64,000 bases of DNA. Source: Pedobacter heparinus DSM 2366 (GTDB taxonomy: Bacteria; Bacteroidota; Bacteroidia; Sphingobacteriales; Sphingobacteriaceae). The notes under the pieces are model-generated. The model was not told the DNA's origin and did not search any database. It saw only the letters and a list, made by a program, of their open reading frames with translations. A program made the translations under genes and the position numbers. This document shows, piece by piece, positions 16,263 through 25,014 of the stretch; the first letter of the stretch is position 1; each line of letters starts with the position of its first letter. The stretch is taken from assembly GCF_000023825.1 (NCBI RefSeq), contig NC_013061.1, positions 4,092,001 to 4,156,000 of the forward strand, in the 5' to 3' direction.

Positions 16263-18197
16263 TTACACTTTTTGAACCCAATTTCCATCCTCCTTGATCA
16301 AATCGATCAAATCATCCAGTGCCCGGGCAGCATTTACATTCTTTTTCACCACTTCCTTACCGCGGTATAATGTTATTTTATCGGGTCCGGTCCCTACATA
16401 ACCATAATCTGCATCTGCCATTTCACCAGGACCATTTACGATACAGCCCATAATGCCAATCTTGATACCCTTTAAATGGTCAGTACGGGAACGGATCAAC
16501 TGCGTGGTTTCCTGTAAATCGAACAACGTCCTTCCGCAGCTTGGACATGAAATGTATTCTGTTTTAGAGATACGGGTACGTGTGGCCTGCAAAATTCCGA
16601 AACTGGTAGCATTAATTAAAGACAAACCCAGCAAAGCATCAGCATCAATCCACACCCCGTCCCCCATTCCGTCCGTTAACAATGCACCCATGTCCGTTGC
16701 AGCATATAACATCAGGTCATCGGTATTAACAGCAGTATAACTGCGTTTAATGATAACCGGTATCTGCAGCCCTTTTTCTATCAGCGCATTGAAAAATGCC
16801 CGTTGAGCAGCCACTCCATTTAATGATGAAGTTTCCAATACGAGTACTACTTTATCTTTTAAAGCAGAAAGATCGGTCTGCAGCGCATTTTCAGCAGTAA
16901 TTTTAACCAGGTTTAATTGCTCATCATGAAGCTCCACTGACAGATATTCATCATAGGAAAGCAAAGGATGGCAGTTGTTTTTGTCCTTTAGGGAAAGCCA
17001 GGTACTGTAGTTATATACCTGCTTTAAGTTTCCGGGAAAAGAAAATGAGGGCAGTTGATCGCCCAGGTAAACTATATCACAGGCCTGATCGGCCATATTG
17101 TACTTATCCAGTCCGGCACTGTATTGATAACCCACAGCAGCCAGAAAGTAAGGATCCTTTAAATTTTCATGGCTAACATCCAGCATTACCGCCGGGTGAA
17201 AATGTCCCCCAATGTGCTGTACCGGAACTGTAACTCTTCTCTGGTATTCGAAAGGAGAGTAAGGAAGCTGCCCGGGAACAATGGTTTTTGTTTCACTGAA
17301 CAGCATTTTTCCATACAGATCAAGGGCACGCTTTTCATATCTCATTGCCAGTGCTTTGGCAACAGGTGCCTCAAATTCAGGATCTTCAGTTAAAGAGACC
17401 CTGATCGTATCACCAAGACCATCTTCAAGTAAGGTACCAATGCCCACCGCCGATTTGATCCGTCCGTCTTCACCGTCACCGGCCTCCGTAACTCCCAGGT
17501 GCAAAGGATAATTCATACCTTCTTTTACCATAGTTTCTACCAACAGCCTGTAGGCCTGTACCATTACCTGGGTATTACTGGCTTTCATAGAAATGACCAG
17601 GTTGTAGTAGTTCAGGTCTTCGCACATACGGATGAACTCCATGGCCGATTCTACCATGCCACGGGGAGTATCTCCATAATGGCTCATGATGCGGTCGGAA
17701 AGTGAGCCATGGTTGGTGCCAATGCGCATGGCTGTACCATATTCTTTACAGATCTTTACTAAAGGTGTAAATTTCTTATAGATGCGATCCAGTTCAGCCT
17801 GATAAGCCTGATGGGTATATTCAATATTTTCAAAGCGTTTTTTATCGGCATAATTACCTGGGTTTACCCTTACCTTTTCTACTATCCGTGCTGCTGCTTC
17901 TGCTGCATTCGGGGTAAAATGTATATCAGCTACGAGGGGCACGTTATATCCCCTTAACCTCAGTTCCTTTTTAATATTGGCCAGGTTTTCTGCCTCTTTC
18001 ATACTTGGGGCAGTAATCCGTACATATTCGCAACCGGAATTCACCATTCTGATGGTCTGCTCCACTGTGCCTATGGTATCCATGGTATCTGTAGTAGTCA
18101 TAGACTGAATACGGATGGGGTTTAAACCACCCATTGGGACATCTCCTATGGCAACTTCACGTGTTAAAAACCTTGAATATAATACTGTATCTTCCAT
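16263..18197 (-). CDS. ispG: (E)-4-hydroxy-3-methylbut-2-enyl-diphosphate synthase, long form
   Basis: IspG converts MEcPP to HMBPP in the MEP isoprenoid pathway using a 4Fe-4S cluster. The N-terminal TIM barrel (VAIGDVPMGGLNPIRIQSMTTTDT; LVADIHF; RVNPGNYA) and C-terminal cluster domain are present. The three ligands are in ISCPSCGRTLFDL and IGIMGCIVNGPGEMADADYG. At 644 residues it is the long form, with an insert of roughly 250 residues between the two conserved parts, as in Bacteroidota, Chlamydia and plants. I choose the ATG at 18197. The upstream in-frame TTG at 18218 falls inside a -7 promoter box and is unlikely to be translated. Confidence 0.95.
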   Translation of the reverse strand: MEDTVLYSRFLTREVAIGDVPMGGLNPIRIQSMTTTDTMDTIGTVEQTIRMVNSGCEYVRITAPSMKEAENLANIKKELRLRGYNVPLVADIHFTPNAAEAAARIVEKVRVNPGNYADKKRFENIEYTHQAYQAELDRIYKKFTPLVKICKEYGTAMRIGTNHGSLSDRIMSHYGDTPRGMVESAMEFIRMCEDLNYYNLVISMKASNTQVMVQAYRLLVETMVKEGMNYPLHLGVTEAGDGEDGRIKSAVGIGTLLEDGLGDTIRVSLTEDPEFEAPVAKALAMRYEKRALDLYGKMLFSETKTIVPGQLPYSPFEYQRRVTVPVQHIGGHFHPAVMLDVSHENLKDPYFLAAVGYQYSAGLDKYNMADQACDIVYLGDQLPSFSFPGNLKQVYNYSTWLSLKDKNNCHPLLSYDEYLSVELHDEQLNLVKITAENALQTDLSALKDKVVLVLETSSLNGVAAQRAFFNALIEKGLQIPVIIKRSYTAVNTDDLMLYAATDMGALLTDGMGDGVWIDADALLGLSLINATSFGILQATRTRISKTEYISCPSCGRTLFDLQETTQLIRSRTDHLKGIKIGIMGCIVNGPGEMADADYGYVGTGPDKITLYRGKEVVKKNVNAARALDDLIDLIKEDGNWVQKV

Positions 18198-18215
18198 GAC
18201 TATCAAAATCTGCTG

Positions 18216-18223
18216 CAAAGATA
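18216..18223 (-). promoter_or_regulatory. Candidate -7 box (TATCTTTG) of ispG
   Basis: On the minus strand this reads TATCTTTG, exact to TAnnTTTG, 18 bases before the preferred ispG ATG at 18197. It implies a very short leader and suggests ispG can be transcribed apart from the RDD gene upstream. Confidence 0.5.
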
Positions 18224-18258
18224 AAGATTAAATCATAACTGTACGCTAAGGATACCGC

Positions 18259-18876
18259 TTATATGAGCCTGTCCTTTATCACCAGAGTATCCGATACGAT
18301 ATCGTGAAAACACTGTAGTTTTTTATTCAGGAAACTATAAAGGTATCCAAAAAAGAAAGGGGCTGTTGACAATAATTTAGCCAGGTTGCGGGCATAAGCT
18401 CTGTTTAAGCTGATGCGATTACCATTTAAATCTGTCACCCTGATATTCATCAGGCGTTTTCCAAGTCCGGCCTGTTTTTCAGAAGCCTCGGTAATGCTGC
18501 CATAAAAGAATTTAGCAACCAGAATTAAAGGGCTTCCCGACAGGGCTATCATGATGCGCTGGGTTTTTTCTTCCACAAAAATAAAACTGACCAGGATCAG
18601 CAGCACGTATGCCGTGAATATAAAAAAATAATCAATTACACAGGCCAGCAGCCGCTGATCGAAAGCAGCAAAATACTGCGGTGCGGTTTGTTGATAGGTA
18701 AACCCAAGAAGCGCACGCAGTTCCGGGAACTCGTGCGCTTCTTTATAATCGTCCATACCCGGCTTTCTGATAAAAGTTCCGGTCTCAATGTGCAATATTT
18801 TTAACTGATCTAGCCTATACGGCCCCTCAGGCTTTCCATTGATGACTACAGTATATTCACTATCGTTGGGATCCAC
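18259..18876 (-). CDS. RDD-family membrane protein with N-terminal GYF_2-like domain
   Basis: The 205-residue protein starts with a short domain (YTVVINGKPEGPYRLDQLKIL, about residues 8-28) that fits the GYF_2 fold, a likely protein or peptide binding module. An RDD domain with three or four transmembrane helices follows (FAAFDQRLLACVIDYFFIF; ASEKQAGLGKRLMNIRVTDLNG; NRAYARNLAKLL). The start is GTG and abuts the TAA of the LiaF-like gene. RDD proteins have been linked to ion transport in some bacteria, but the role here is unknown. Context with PspC and LiaF-like proteins suggests an envelope function. Confidence 0.82.
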   Translation of the reverse strand: MDPNDSEYTVVINGKPEGPYRLDQLKILHIETGTFIRKPGMDDYKEAHEFPELRALLGFTYQQTAPQYFAAFDQRLLACVIDYFFIFTAYVLLILVSFIFVEEKTQRIMIALSGSPLILVAKFFYGSITEASEKQAGLGKRLMNIRVTDLNGNRISLNRAYARNLAKLLSTAPFFFGYLYSFLNKKLQCFHDIVSDTLVIKDRLI

Positions 18877-19812
18877 TTAATATCTTTTCACCTCAAAGCT
18901 ACTCAATCCACCGTCAAGATTAATAAATATTTTATTAGTCGAAGCGCTATAATTCGAGGTTTCAAAAGTACCGTCAGCTTTTTTGGTAAAGCCGGTAAAC
19001 GCCCTGGAAGAAAGTCCTGTCTTCGCTTTTATCCTGCAACCGGATGCCATAGGGATGTTTATTTTCACATCGGCAATCCCAGTTTTCACTTTCACATCGG
19101 TAATGGGTAAAGTATTTCCGAGTTTCACATCCAGCGCAGCGGCACCACCATCAAAACTAAATTCCCGTACTTTATAAGATGAGAGGTCGAAATCAACCTC
19201 TCCGGCTCCCATATTTACATGAATTTCCCAAACCGGCAGGGTATTTAACATTAAATCTACATTGTTACCTCCATCACCTACATTCCAGCTGCTGTTGCCC
19301 TTCATCTTAAAGGATAAAGTACGCACACTATCTGCAAATTCATTTTTTAAAGAGAACGCCCCACCTCTTCTCTGAACAGTAGCACTAATCAGACTATCTG
19401 TATGGCCTTTTAGATCGAAAGAGGTCCCGCCACCTGATATGTTCAGAACGGTTCTGGCAGGTACAGAATCGGTGTAGGGCTGACTGAAGGTCTGCTCCAC
19501 AACATCTTCCATATCGCCATCACCACCGTCTATACGCTGTTCTGTCGATACACGTTTTTTATGGGCAGGTACTTCCTGACCCTTAAAAAAAAGCAGGACT
19601 AGGGTAATCAGCAAAACAATGATAGATACAATACTCCCGATCTGTGATTTATTTCTGTTAAAAAGGATGTTTACACCAGCGATGATAAGAAATATAGGCC
19701 AGAAACGCCACACACTCCACCAGTAAAAGTTAATTATCCCGAAATTTTCCAAAAGAAGCACTCCACCAATAAAAAGCAGAATGATACCCCACATTATTCT
19801 GTCCAGCTTCAT
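18877..19812 (-). CDS. LiaF-like membrane protein with C-terminal beta-helical domain
   Basis: The 311-residue protein opens with paired hydrophobic helices (MWGIILLFIGGVLLLENFGI; FWPIFLIIAGVNILF; IVSIIVLLITLVLLFF) typical of the LiaI/LiaF (DUF5668) transmembrane domain. A soluble C-terminal part from about residue 120 to 311 has repeating short beta strands (FDLSSYKVREFSFDGGAAALDVKLG; DVKVKTGIADVKINIP), like the toastrack domains of LiaF/DUF4097 proteins. It lies 2 bases after pspC. In Firmicutes such proteins modulate envelope-stress signalling, but no LiaRS-type pair is adjacent here. Confidence 0.8.
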   Translation of the reverse strand: MKLDRIMWGIILLFIGGVLLLENFGIINFYWWSVWRFWPIFLIIAGVNILFNRNKSQIGSIVSIIVLLITLVLLFFKGQEVPAHKKRVSTEQRIDGGDGDMEDVVEQTFSQPYTDSVPARTVLNISGGGTSFDLKGHTDSLISATVQRRGGAFSLKNEFADSVRTLSFKMKGNSSWNVGDGGNNVDLMLNTLPVWEIHVNMGAGEVDFDLSSYKVREFSFDGGAAALDVKLGNTLPITDVKVKTGIADVKINIPMASGCRIKAKTGLSSRAFTGFTKKADGTFETSNYSASTNKIFINLDGGLSSFEVKRY

Positions 19813-19814
19813 AA

Positions 19815-20549
19815 CTATATTTCCTTTTTTGTAAAATCAATACTACTTCCGGTGTTGCCTTCGGATGCATCTGGGTCTTCAGGTTGTACTGGATTTACAT
19901 TTGCACCGGGCGCATCCGCTGTGTTTCCTGAATTTTCCTGGGGCTGCATATTTTGCTCTTTCCAGTTTTCCCAGGCATTTTTATTTTTGGCCCTGATGAT
20001 AAAACTTGCACCTATCGCTACAAATACCAGGGGCCAGAGCTTAGTAAGCTGAAAATGAAAAGGGATCAAGTCAAACTCATCCATAAAAAAGTATACACCT
20101 ATAACCAGCAAAAACAAACCTGCAACGGTACGTCCGGTTTCATTGTTATTTTTCTTGTAAGGTTTAAAATCACCAGATTTTTTCCATGACTCAAAACTTT
20201 CATTACCTACACCTGTATCATTTATACCTGAAGAAGTCCGGTTCTGAAAGGGCCCGGTATTTTCTGTTGTTTTCTTTTGCGGCTCAAACGGATTTGATGC
20301 CTGAAATGGGTTTTGCTGCCCCTTAAAAAACTCATTAAATTTTGAGAAGCGAGCTGCCGGATCATTATTTACCGGCACAACGATCCACATGATCACATAA
20401 ACCAAAATTCCCGTACCCACTAAGAAGATAGTCGAAAGCACAAACAGTAATCTGATAATGGTCACATCCACCTCCATATACTCGGCAACACCAGATGATA
20501 CGCCTGCAATTACCTTGTCGTGTTCATTTCTAAATAATCTCTTTTCCAT
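19815..20549 (-). CDS. pspC: PspC domain-containing protein
   Basis: Residues 3-60 form a PspC domain (RLFRNEHDKVIAGVSSGVAEYMEVDVTIIRLLFVLS, then a transmembrane helix to IMWIVVPVN). A polar Asn/Gln-rich linker of about 70 residues follows. Two further hydrophobic segments (VAGLFLLVIGVYFFMDEF; LWPLVFVAIGASFII) resemble the DUF5668 fold, and the tail is acidic. A strong Shine-Dalgarno sequence (AGGAGGG) lies about 8 bases before the ATG, unusual for this genome. PspC proteins take part in membrane-stress responses. Here the partners are the next two genes. Confidence 0.88.
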   Translation of the reverse strand: MEKRLFRNEHDKVIAGVSSGVAEYMEVDVTIIRLLFVLSTIFLVGTGILVYVIMWIVVPVNNDPAARFSKFNEFFKGQQNPFQASNPFEPQKKTTENTGPFQNRTSSGINDTGVGNESFESWKKSGDFKPYKKNNNETGRTVAGLFLLVIGVYFFMDEFDLIPFHFQLTKLWPLVFVAIGASFIIRAKNKNAWENWKEQNMQPQENSGNTADAPGANVNPVQPEDPDASEGNTGSSIDFTKKEI

Positions 20550-20571
20550 GATAATTTCCCTCCTGTTGTTT

Positions 20572-21261
20572 TTAAAACTGTACCGGCTTCAAAACGATCT
20601 CATCAACATTTACACCTTTACTTAAGTTTAAAACAGTGTATAAGCTACTGGCAATGTCTTCTGGTAGTACAAAACGTTCAGCCGGGATTTTTGTTCCCTC
20701 CCAGGATGAAGTTAATGTAGAACCGGGTAATATCGCTGTCACTTTAACGTTGTGTTTTGATAATTCCTCTCTCAATACATCATTAAGACTAAGCAAGGCC
20801 GATTTAGTTACAGAATAACTGCCCCCATTTTCTACAACAGCTTTTGAGGCAATAGAGCAGATGTTAAAGATATGCCCTGAAGCTCGTTCCCGCATCATTT
20901 TACCAAAGTATTTGGACAAATAATAAGCAGCATTCAGGTTTAAATTTAACTGTATTTCCAGCCTGTCATCGGCTTCATCCAGCAAAAGCCCAGGTAAATA
21001 TGTCCCTGCATTGTTTACTAAAACATCCACAGTACCAAATTGTTCGCGCACAGCATCGCAAAAGGCATATACATCAGCTTTAACACTGCAATCTGCTTTA
21101 ACGGTGAGGATGCGCGCCCCTGTATGTTTCAGCTCTTCAGCAAATTTTTCCAGCTCCTGGCTGTTTCTTGAACATACGGCAAGGTTATATCCATGTTCTG
21201 CCAGTTTAAGCGCAATGGCTTTTCCAATACCCCTGGTGGCTCCGGTTATGATTGCATTCAT
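20572..21261 (-). CDS. Short-chain dehydrogenase/reductase
   Basis: The classical SDR fold is clear: cofactor motif TGATRGIGKAIA (residues 6-17), NNAG (VDVLVNNAGTYLPG), catalytic Ser in FNICSIASKA and the YxxxK of SYSVTKSALL. I choose the ATG at 21261 (229 residues), which gives the standard start MNAIITGATRGIG. An ATG at 21306 would add 15 residues that do not resemble the family. It resembles 3-ketoacyl reductase-type SDRs, but the substrate is unknown. The stop is 22 bases before pspC, so it may be in the same operon. Confidence 0.9.
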   Translation of the reverse strand: MNAIITGATRGIGKAIALKLAEHGYNLAVCSRNSQELEKFAEELKHTGARILTVKADCSVKADVYAFCDAVREQFGTVDVLVNNAGTYLPGLLLDEADDRLEIQLNLNLNAAYYLSKYFGKMMRERASGHIFNICSIASKAVVENGGSYSVTKSALLSLNDVLREELSKHNVKVTAILPGSTLTSSWEGTKIPAERFVLPEDIASSLYTVLNLSKGVNVDEIVLKPVQF

Positions 21262-21423
21262 TGTTATACTTGTTTGATCAGCCACAATATTACAAAAAAC
21301 TGACATAGCCTAAAACTTAGCAACAAAAGATTTGTTAGAAAAATATCGGCTTGTGAAGGTTTCAACTTTTTATTGTTTCTTTGTATGAACATTGCGTAAA
21401 TACTGTAGTTAATATTTCATTGA

Positions 21424-22158
21424 ATGAATTTTACCAATTTTGGCAGATACCTCCTTTTACTGAAGGCCGTATTTAGAAGACCTGAAAAATTTAAAATATA
21501 CCTGAAAGCCATTTTTAAACAAATGGATTTTATCGGCGTTGGCTCTTTAGGCCTGATTGCCATTATATCTACTTTTATTGGCGCGGTAATGACGTTACAA
21601 ATTGCTTTCCAGCTGGTTAGCGATTTCATACCTAAAACGATTATTGGCTCTGTAAACCGCGACTCCAGTATACTTGAGCTTAGCCCTACCATCAGTGCCA
21701 TTGTGCTTGCCGGTAAAATCGGGTCAGCCATTTCTTCCGAGATCGGGACCATGCGGGTAAGTGAACAGATCGATGCCTTAGAGATTATGGGCATCAATTC
21801 TCCAGGTTACCTCATCCTCCCTAAAATTATTGCAGGCATTACTATGGTACCTTTACTGGTTATCATGTCTATGTTTTTAAGCATCACCGGTGGTTATATT
21901 GGTGGTACCTTATCCGGCGCGGTATCCCCTGCCGAATATATCCAGGGTATCACCACAGATTTCAATCCTTATACCATTACCGTTGCCCTGGTTAAGGCAT
22001 TTGTTTTTGGTTTTATCATTACCTCTGTACCCGCTTATGAAGGTTTTTATGTAAAAGGGGGCGCTTTGGAAGTTGCACAGGCCAGTACAAGGGCAGTAGT
22101 AGTCAGCTGTATCTCTATCCTGGCCTGTGATTACATTGTAACCCAGTTATTGCTATGA
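21424..22158 (+). CDS. mlaE: MlaE-family phospholipid ABC transporter permease
   Basis: The 244-residue inner-membrane protein fits MlaE in length and motifs: FIGAVMTLQIAFQL, ELSPTISAIVLAGKIGSAISSEIGTMRVSEQIDALEIMGI (the EQIDALEVMG signature) and the C-terminal GFIITSVPAYEGFYVKGGALEVAQASTRAVV. Together with MlaF it moves phospholipids between inner and outer membranes. The mlaF start overlaps its stop (ATGA). No MCE-domain (MlaD) gene follows in this window, so that partner must be elsewhere. Confidence 0.94.
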   Translation: MNFTNFGRYLLLLKAVFRRPEKFKIYLKAIFKQMDFIGVGSLGLIAIISTFIGAVMTLQIAFQLVSDFIPKTIIGSVNRDSSILELSPTISAIVLAGKIGSAISSEIGTMRVSEQIDALEIMGINSPGYLILPKIIAGITMVPLLVIMSMFLSITGGYIGGTLSGAVSPAEYIQGITTDFNPYTITVALVKAFVFGFIITSVPAYEGFYVKGGALEVAQASTRAVVVSCISILACDYIVTQLLL

Positions 22159-22907
22159 TCGAAATTAAAGATATCCATAAATCGTTTGGTGATAACGAAG
22201 TACTCAAGGGTATATCAGGCAAGTTTGAAGCTGGAGTAACCAACTTGATCATTGGCGGATCAGGATCTGGTAAAACCACCCTGCTAAAGTGTATGATAGG
22301 CCTGCACCAGCCCGAAGAAGGTAGTGTAGAATATGATAGCCGCGAATTTACCACTATGAACTTTGAAGAAAAGATCGAGATCAGGAAAGAGATTGGCATG
22401 CTTTTCCAGGGTTCTGCCCTGTTCGATTCCATGACAGTTGAAGAGAACATCATGTTCCCTTTAAATATGTTTACCGAACAAAGCCGTAAGGAAAAACTGG
22501 AAAGGGTAAACTTTTGCCTGGAAAGGGTAAACCTGGAAGGTAAGAACAAACTTTTTCCTGCAGAGCTTTCGGGAGGGATGAAAAAGCGTGTGGGTATTGC
22601 CCGTGCCATTGCGATGAACCCAAAATATTTATTTGTTGATGAGCCCAATTCCGGCCTTGATCCTAAAACATCTATCGTAATTGATGAACTGATCAAGGAG
22701 CTAACCGAAGAGTACAATACCACAACAATTGTAGTTACCCATGATATGAACTCGGTAATGGGAATCGGCGATTACATCCTCTTTCTTCATGAGGGTAAAA
22801 AATTCTGGGAAGGTTCCAATAAAGAAATTGCCCATACTGATGTTCAGGAACTAAACGACTTTGTTTTTGCCAGCCGCTTTATGAAGGCTGCCAAAGGAAA
22901 ATTTTAA
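22155..22907 (+). CDS. mlaF: MlaF-family ABC transporter ATP-binding protein
   Basis: This 250-residue ATPase has Walker A IGGSGSGKTTLLKCMIG, the Q-loop region GMLFQGSALFDSMTVEENIMFPL (a typical MlaF phrase), signature ELSGGMKKRVGIARAI, Walker B YLFVDEPNSGLDP and the switch His in VVTHDMNSV. It overlaps mlaE by four bases, so the two are translationally coupled and form the energised core of the lipid transporter. Confidence 0.94.
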   Translation: MIEIKDIHKSFGDNEVLKGISGKFEAGVTNLIIGGSGSGKTTLLKCMIGLHQPEEGSVEYDSREFTTMNFEEKIEIRKEIGMLFQGSALFDSMTVEENIMFPLNMFTEQSRKEKLERVNFCLERVNLEGKNKLFPAELSGGMKKRVGIARAIAMNPKYLFVDEPNSGLDPKTSIVIDELIKELTEEYNTTTIVVTHDMNSVMGIGDYILFLHEGKKFWEGSNKEIAHTDVQELNDFVFASRFMKAAKGKF

Positions 22908-22923
22908 TACATACCCCATTTTT

Positions 22924-23805
22924 ATGATAAGCCTGCTAACCCCCACACACTGGAAAGATTATGAGTTAATTGATTGTGGTGATTTTGAAAAATTAGAACG
23001 CTTTGGCAATTTGGTCTTGTCCAGGCCAGAGCCCCAGGCCGTATGGAAAAAGACATTGTCTGATCAGGAATGGAAAAAACAAACTCACATCCGCTTTAAG
23101 GGTCGGTCGGCCACTTCAGGAGAGTGGATCAAAAATTCGGTAAAGTTGCCTGACAGGTGGAATGTAGAATATGCCAATAATGACGTAACCATAAACCTGC
23201 GTTTGGGCCTTACCTCGTTTAAACACGTCGGCGTATTCCCCGAACAGGCAGTAAACTGGGACTATATCTCATCCTCTATTAAAAAATTTAAAACTCCGGT
23301 ACCTAAGGTATTGAACCTTTTTGCCTATACCGGTGCGGCCTCTTTAATTGCCAAAGCTGCCGGTGCGGATACCACACATGTAGACTCGATAAAACAGGTT
23401 GTAAACTGGGCAAACGAAAATCAGGAACTTTCTAAGCTGAAAGATGTGAGGTGGGTAGTTGAAGATGCCCTGAAATTTGTAAAAAGAGAGCTTAAACGTG
23501 GCAAAAAATATAATGGAATCATTTTAGATCCTCCAGCATTTGGCCACGGCCCAAATGGCGAAAAATGGAAACTGGAAGACCATATCCAGGAAATGATGCT
23601 GGAAGTGGTACAACTGCTGGATGAGCAGGAACACTTTTTAATCCTGAACACCTATTCGCTTGGCTTTTCATCTGTGATTGTTGAAAATTTAATTAAAACC
23701 TCCTTTCCTCAGGTTAAAAACCTCGAAACCGGCGAACTGTATTTACAGGCCACATCCGGCATTAAACTACCGCTTGGGGTTTTCGGTAAATTCAATAGTT
23801 TCTGA
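22924..23805 (+). CDS. Class I SAM-dependent methyltransferase, RlmI-like
   Basis: The 293-residue protein has the SAM motif VLNLFAYTGAASLIAKAAGA (about residues 124-143), an acidic second motif THVDSIKQVVNWANEN and the catalytic-type IILDPPAFGHG. The order matches the catalytic half of RlmI/Methyltrans_SAM rRNA cytosine methyltransferases. It lacks an obvious N-terminal PUA domain and begins instead with about 100 residues of other beta-rich sequence. RNA methylation is the likely role, but target and base are not defined. It starts 16 bases after mlaF. Confidence 0.82.
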   Translation: MISLLTPTHWKDYELIDCGDFEKLERFGNLVLSRPEPQAVWKKTLSDQEWKKQTHIRFKGRSATSGEWIKNSVKLPDRWNVEYANNDVTINLRLGLTSFKHVGVFPEQAVNWDYISSSIKKFKTPVPKVLNLFAYTGAASLIAKAAGADTTHVDSIKQVVNWANENQELSKLKDVRWVVEDALKFVKRELKRGKKYNGIILDPPAFGHGPNGEKWKLEDHIQEMMLEVVQLLDEQEHFLILNTYSLGFSSVIVENLIKTSFPQVKNLETGELYLQATSGIKLPLGVFGKFNSF

Positions 23806-23910
23806 TTATTACGGTAATTAAACATTAAATAAATTTATGGAATACCTTTACAGCTGTTTTTTTATTCCTTTTAAAGATGGTATACTTGCATAATTTTAAT
23901 CTTACATTCT

Positions 23911-24966
23911 ATGAAATTAAATCATCTGGCAGGCATTATCCTAATTAGTGCAACAACAATAGGGCTATTTACCAGCTGTGCGTCCGACGCAAAAAAAGCG
24001 ACGGGAAAAACAAAGATCACGGCTTCTGGTGATACTGTAGCGGTTGAAGAGGCAGTTGAAGAAACGAATACCCGTGTGCCGGTTGATACAGCTAAGTATA
24101 ATACATTGTTAAAAAAACTGGCAAATGGTGATACTACTGGCAAATGGCCTGTAAAAAACCAGCCTTACCCCCTTGCAGGTGCTATACTTCCTTTTAAACG
24201 TATTGTGGTGTATTACGGAAACCTCCATTCTAAAAAAATGGGAGCACTGGGCGAATACGCTCCTAAAGAAATGTGGAAAAGGCTGAATGTTGAAATTAAG
24301 CACTGGGAAAAAGTAGATCCCAGTACCCCTGTACAGGCAGGCCTGCATTATATTGCTGCTGTGGCCAGTGGTACAGCAGGAAAAGATGGCAAATACATTA
24401 ACCGTATGGCCAACTCACAAATCGATTCTGTATTGGCAATAGCCAAAATGCGTCCGAATACCATTGTATTTTTAGATTTGCAGGTTGCACTGAGCAGTAT
24501 TAAAGCAGAGCTTCCTCATATCGAAAAATATTTACAACTACCTTATGTTCATTTAGGGATAGATCCGGAGTTTTCTATGAAAGATGGTTCACTTCCGGGA
24601 AAAAAGATCGGTACGTATGATGCAGCAGATATCAATTATGTTTCTCAATACCTTGCGGATATAGTGAAAAAATACAATCTGCCACCTAAAGTATTTACTG
24701 TGCACCGTTTTACCAAGAAAATGGTAACCAATTATCAGAACATCAAACTACGTCCGGAAGTGCAAATTGTAATGCACATGGATGGATGGGGCGAACCGGA
24801 ACTTAAAAAGGGCACATACCGTCACTTTATCTATTCGGAACCGGTACAGTTTACCGGATTTAAACTGTTTTATAAAAACGACCTGAAAAAAGCACCCAAT
24901 AGGCTAATGACACCGGAAGACCTGATGAAATTAAAGCCTGTGCCAATTTATATTCAATATCAGTAG
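23911..24966 (+). CDS. Conserved lipoprotein of unknown function
   Basis: The 351-residue product has a lipobox (LFTSCASD, Cys23) and an acidic Thr/Val-rich linker to about residue 80. A globular domain follows with recurring conserved-looking phrases: FKRIVVYYGNLHSKKMGALGEY, VQAGLHYIAAVAS, TIVFLDLQVALSSI, YVHLGIDPEFSM, PGKKIGTYDAADINYVSQYL, PPKVFTVHRFTKKM, IVMHMDGWG and FTGFKLFYKNDL. Alternating strands and helices suggest a TIM-barrel-like fold. I recall similar uncharacterised lipoproteins in Actinobacteria. A near-match -7 box (TATACTTG, 23881-23888) lies 23 bases upstream. Function unknown. Confidence 0.75.
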   Translation: MKLNHLAGIILISATTIGLFTSCASDAKKATGKTKITASGDTVAVEEAVEETNTRVPVDTAKYNTLLKKLANGDTTGKWPVKNQPYPLAGAILPFKRIVVYYGNLHSKKMGALGEYAPKEMWKRLNVEIKHWEKVDPSTPVQAGLHYIAAVASGTAGKDGKYINRMANSQIDSVLAIAKMRPNTIVFLDLQVALSSIKAELPHIEKYLQLPYVHLGIDPEFSMKDGSLPGKKIGTYDAADINYVSQYLADIVKKYNLPPKVFTVHRFTKKMVTNYQNIKLRPEVQIVMHMDGWGEPELKKGTYRHFIYSEPVQFTGFKLFYKNDLKKAPNRLMTPEDLMKLKPVPIYIQYQ

Positions 24967-25014
24967 GCAAAAAGGTGCATTACTTTTAGAACAATTACAT
25001 TCATAATTGTATTT

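Noticed and set aside
22115..22723. A 202-residue minus-strand frame over mlaF
   Set aside because: It lies opposite the Walker and signature motifs of mlaF, which are clearly the coding strand.
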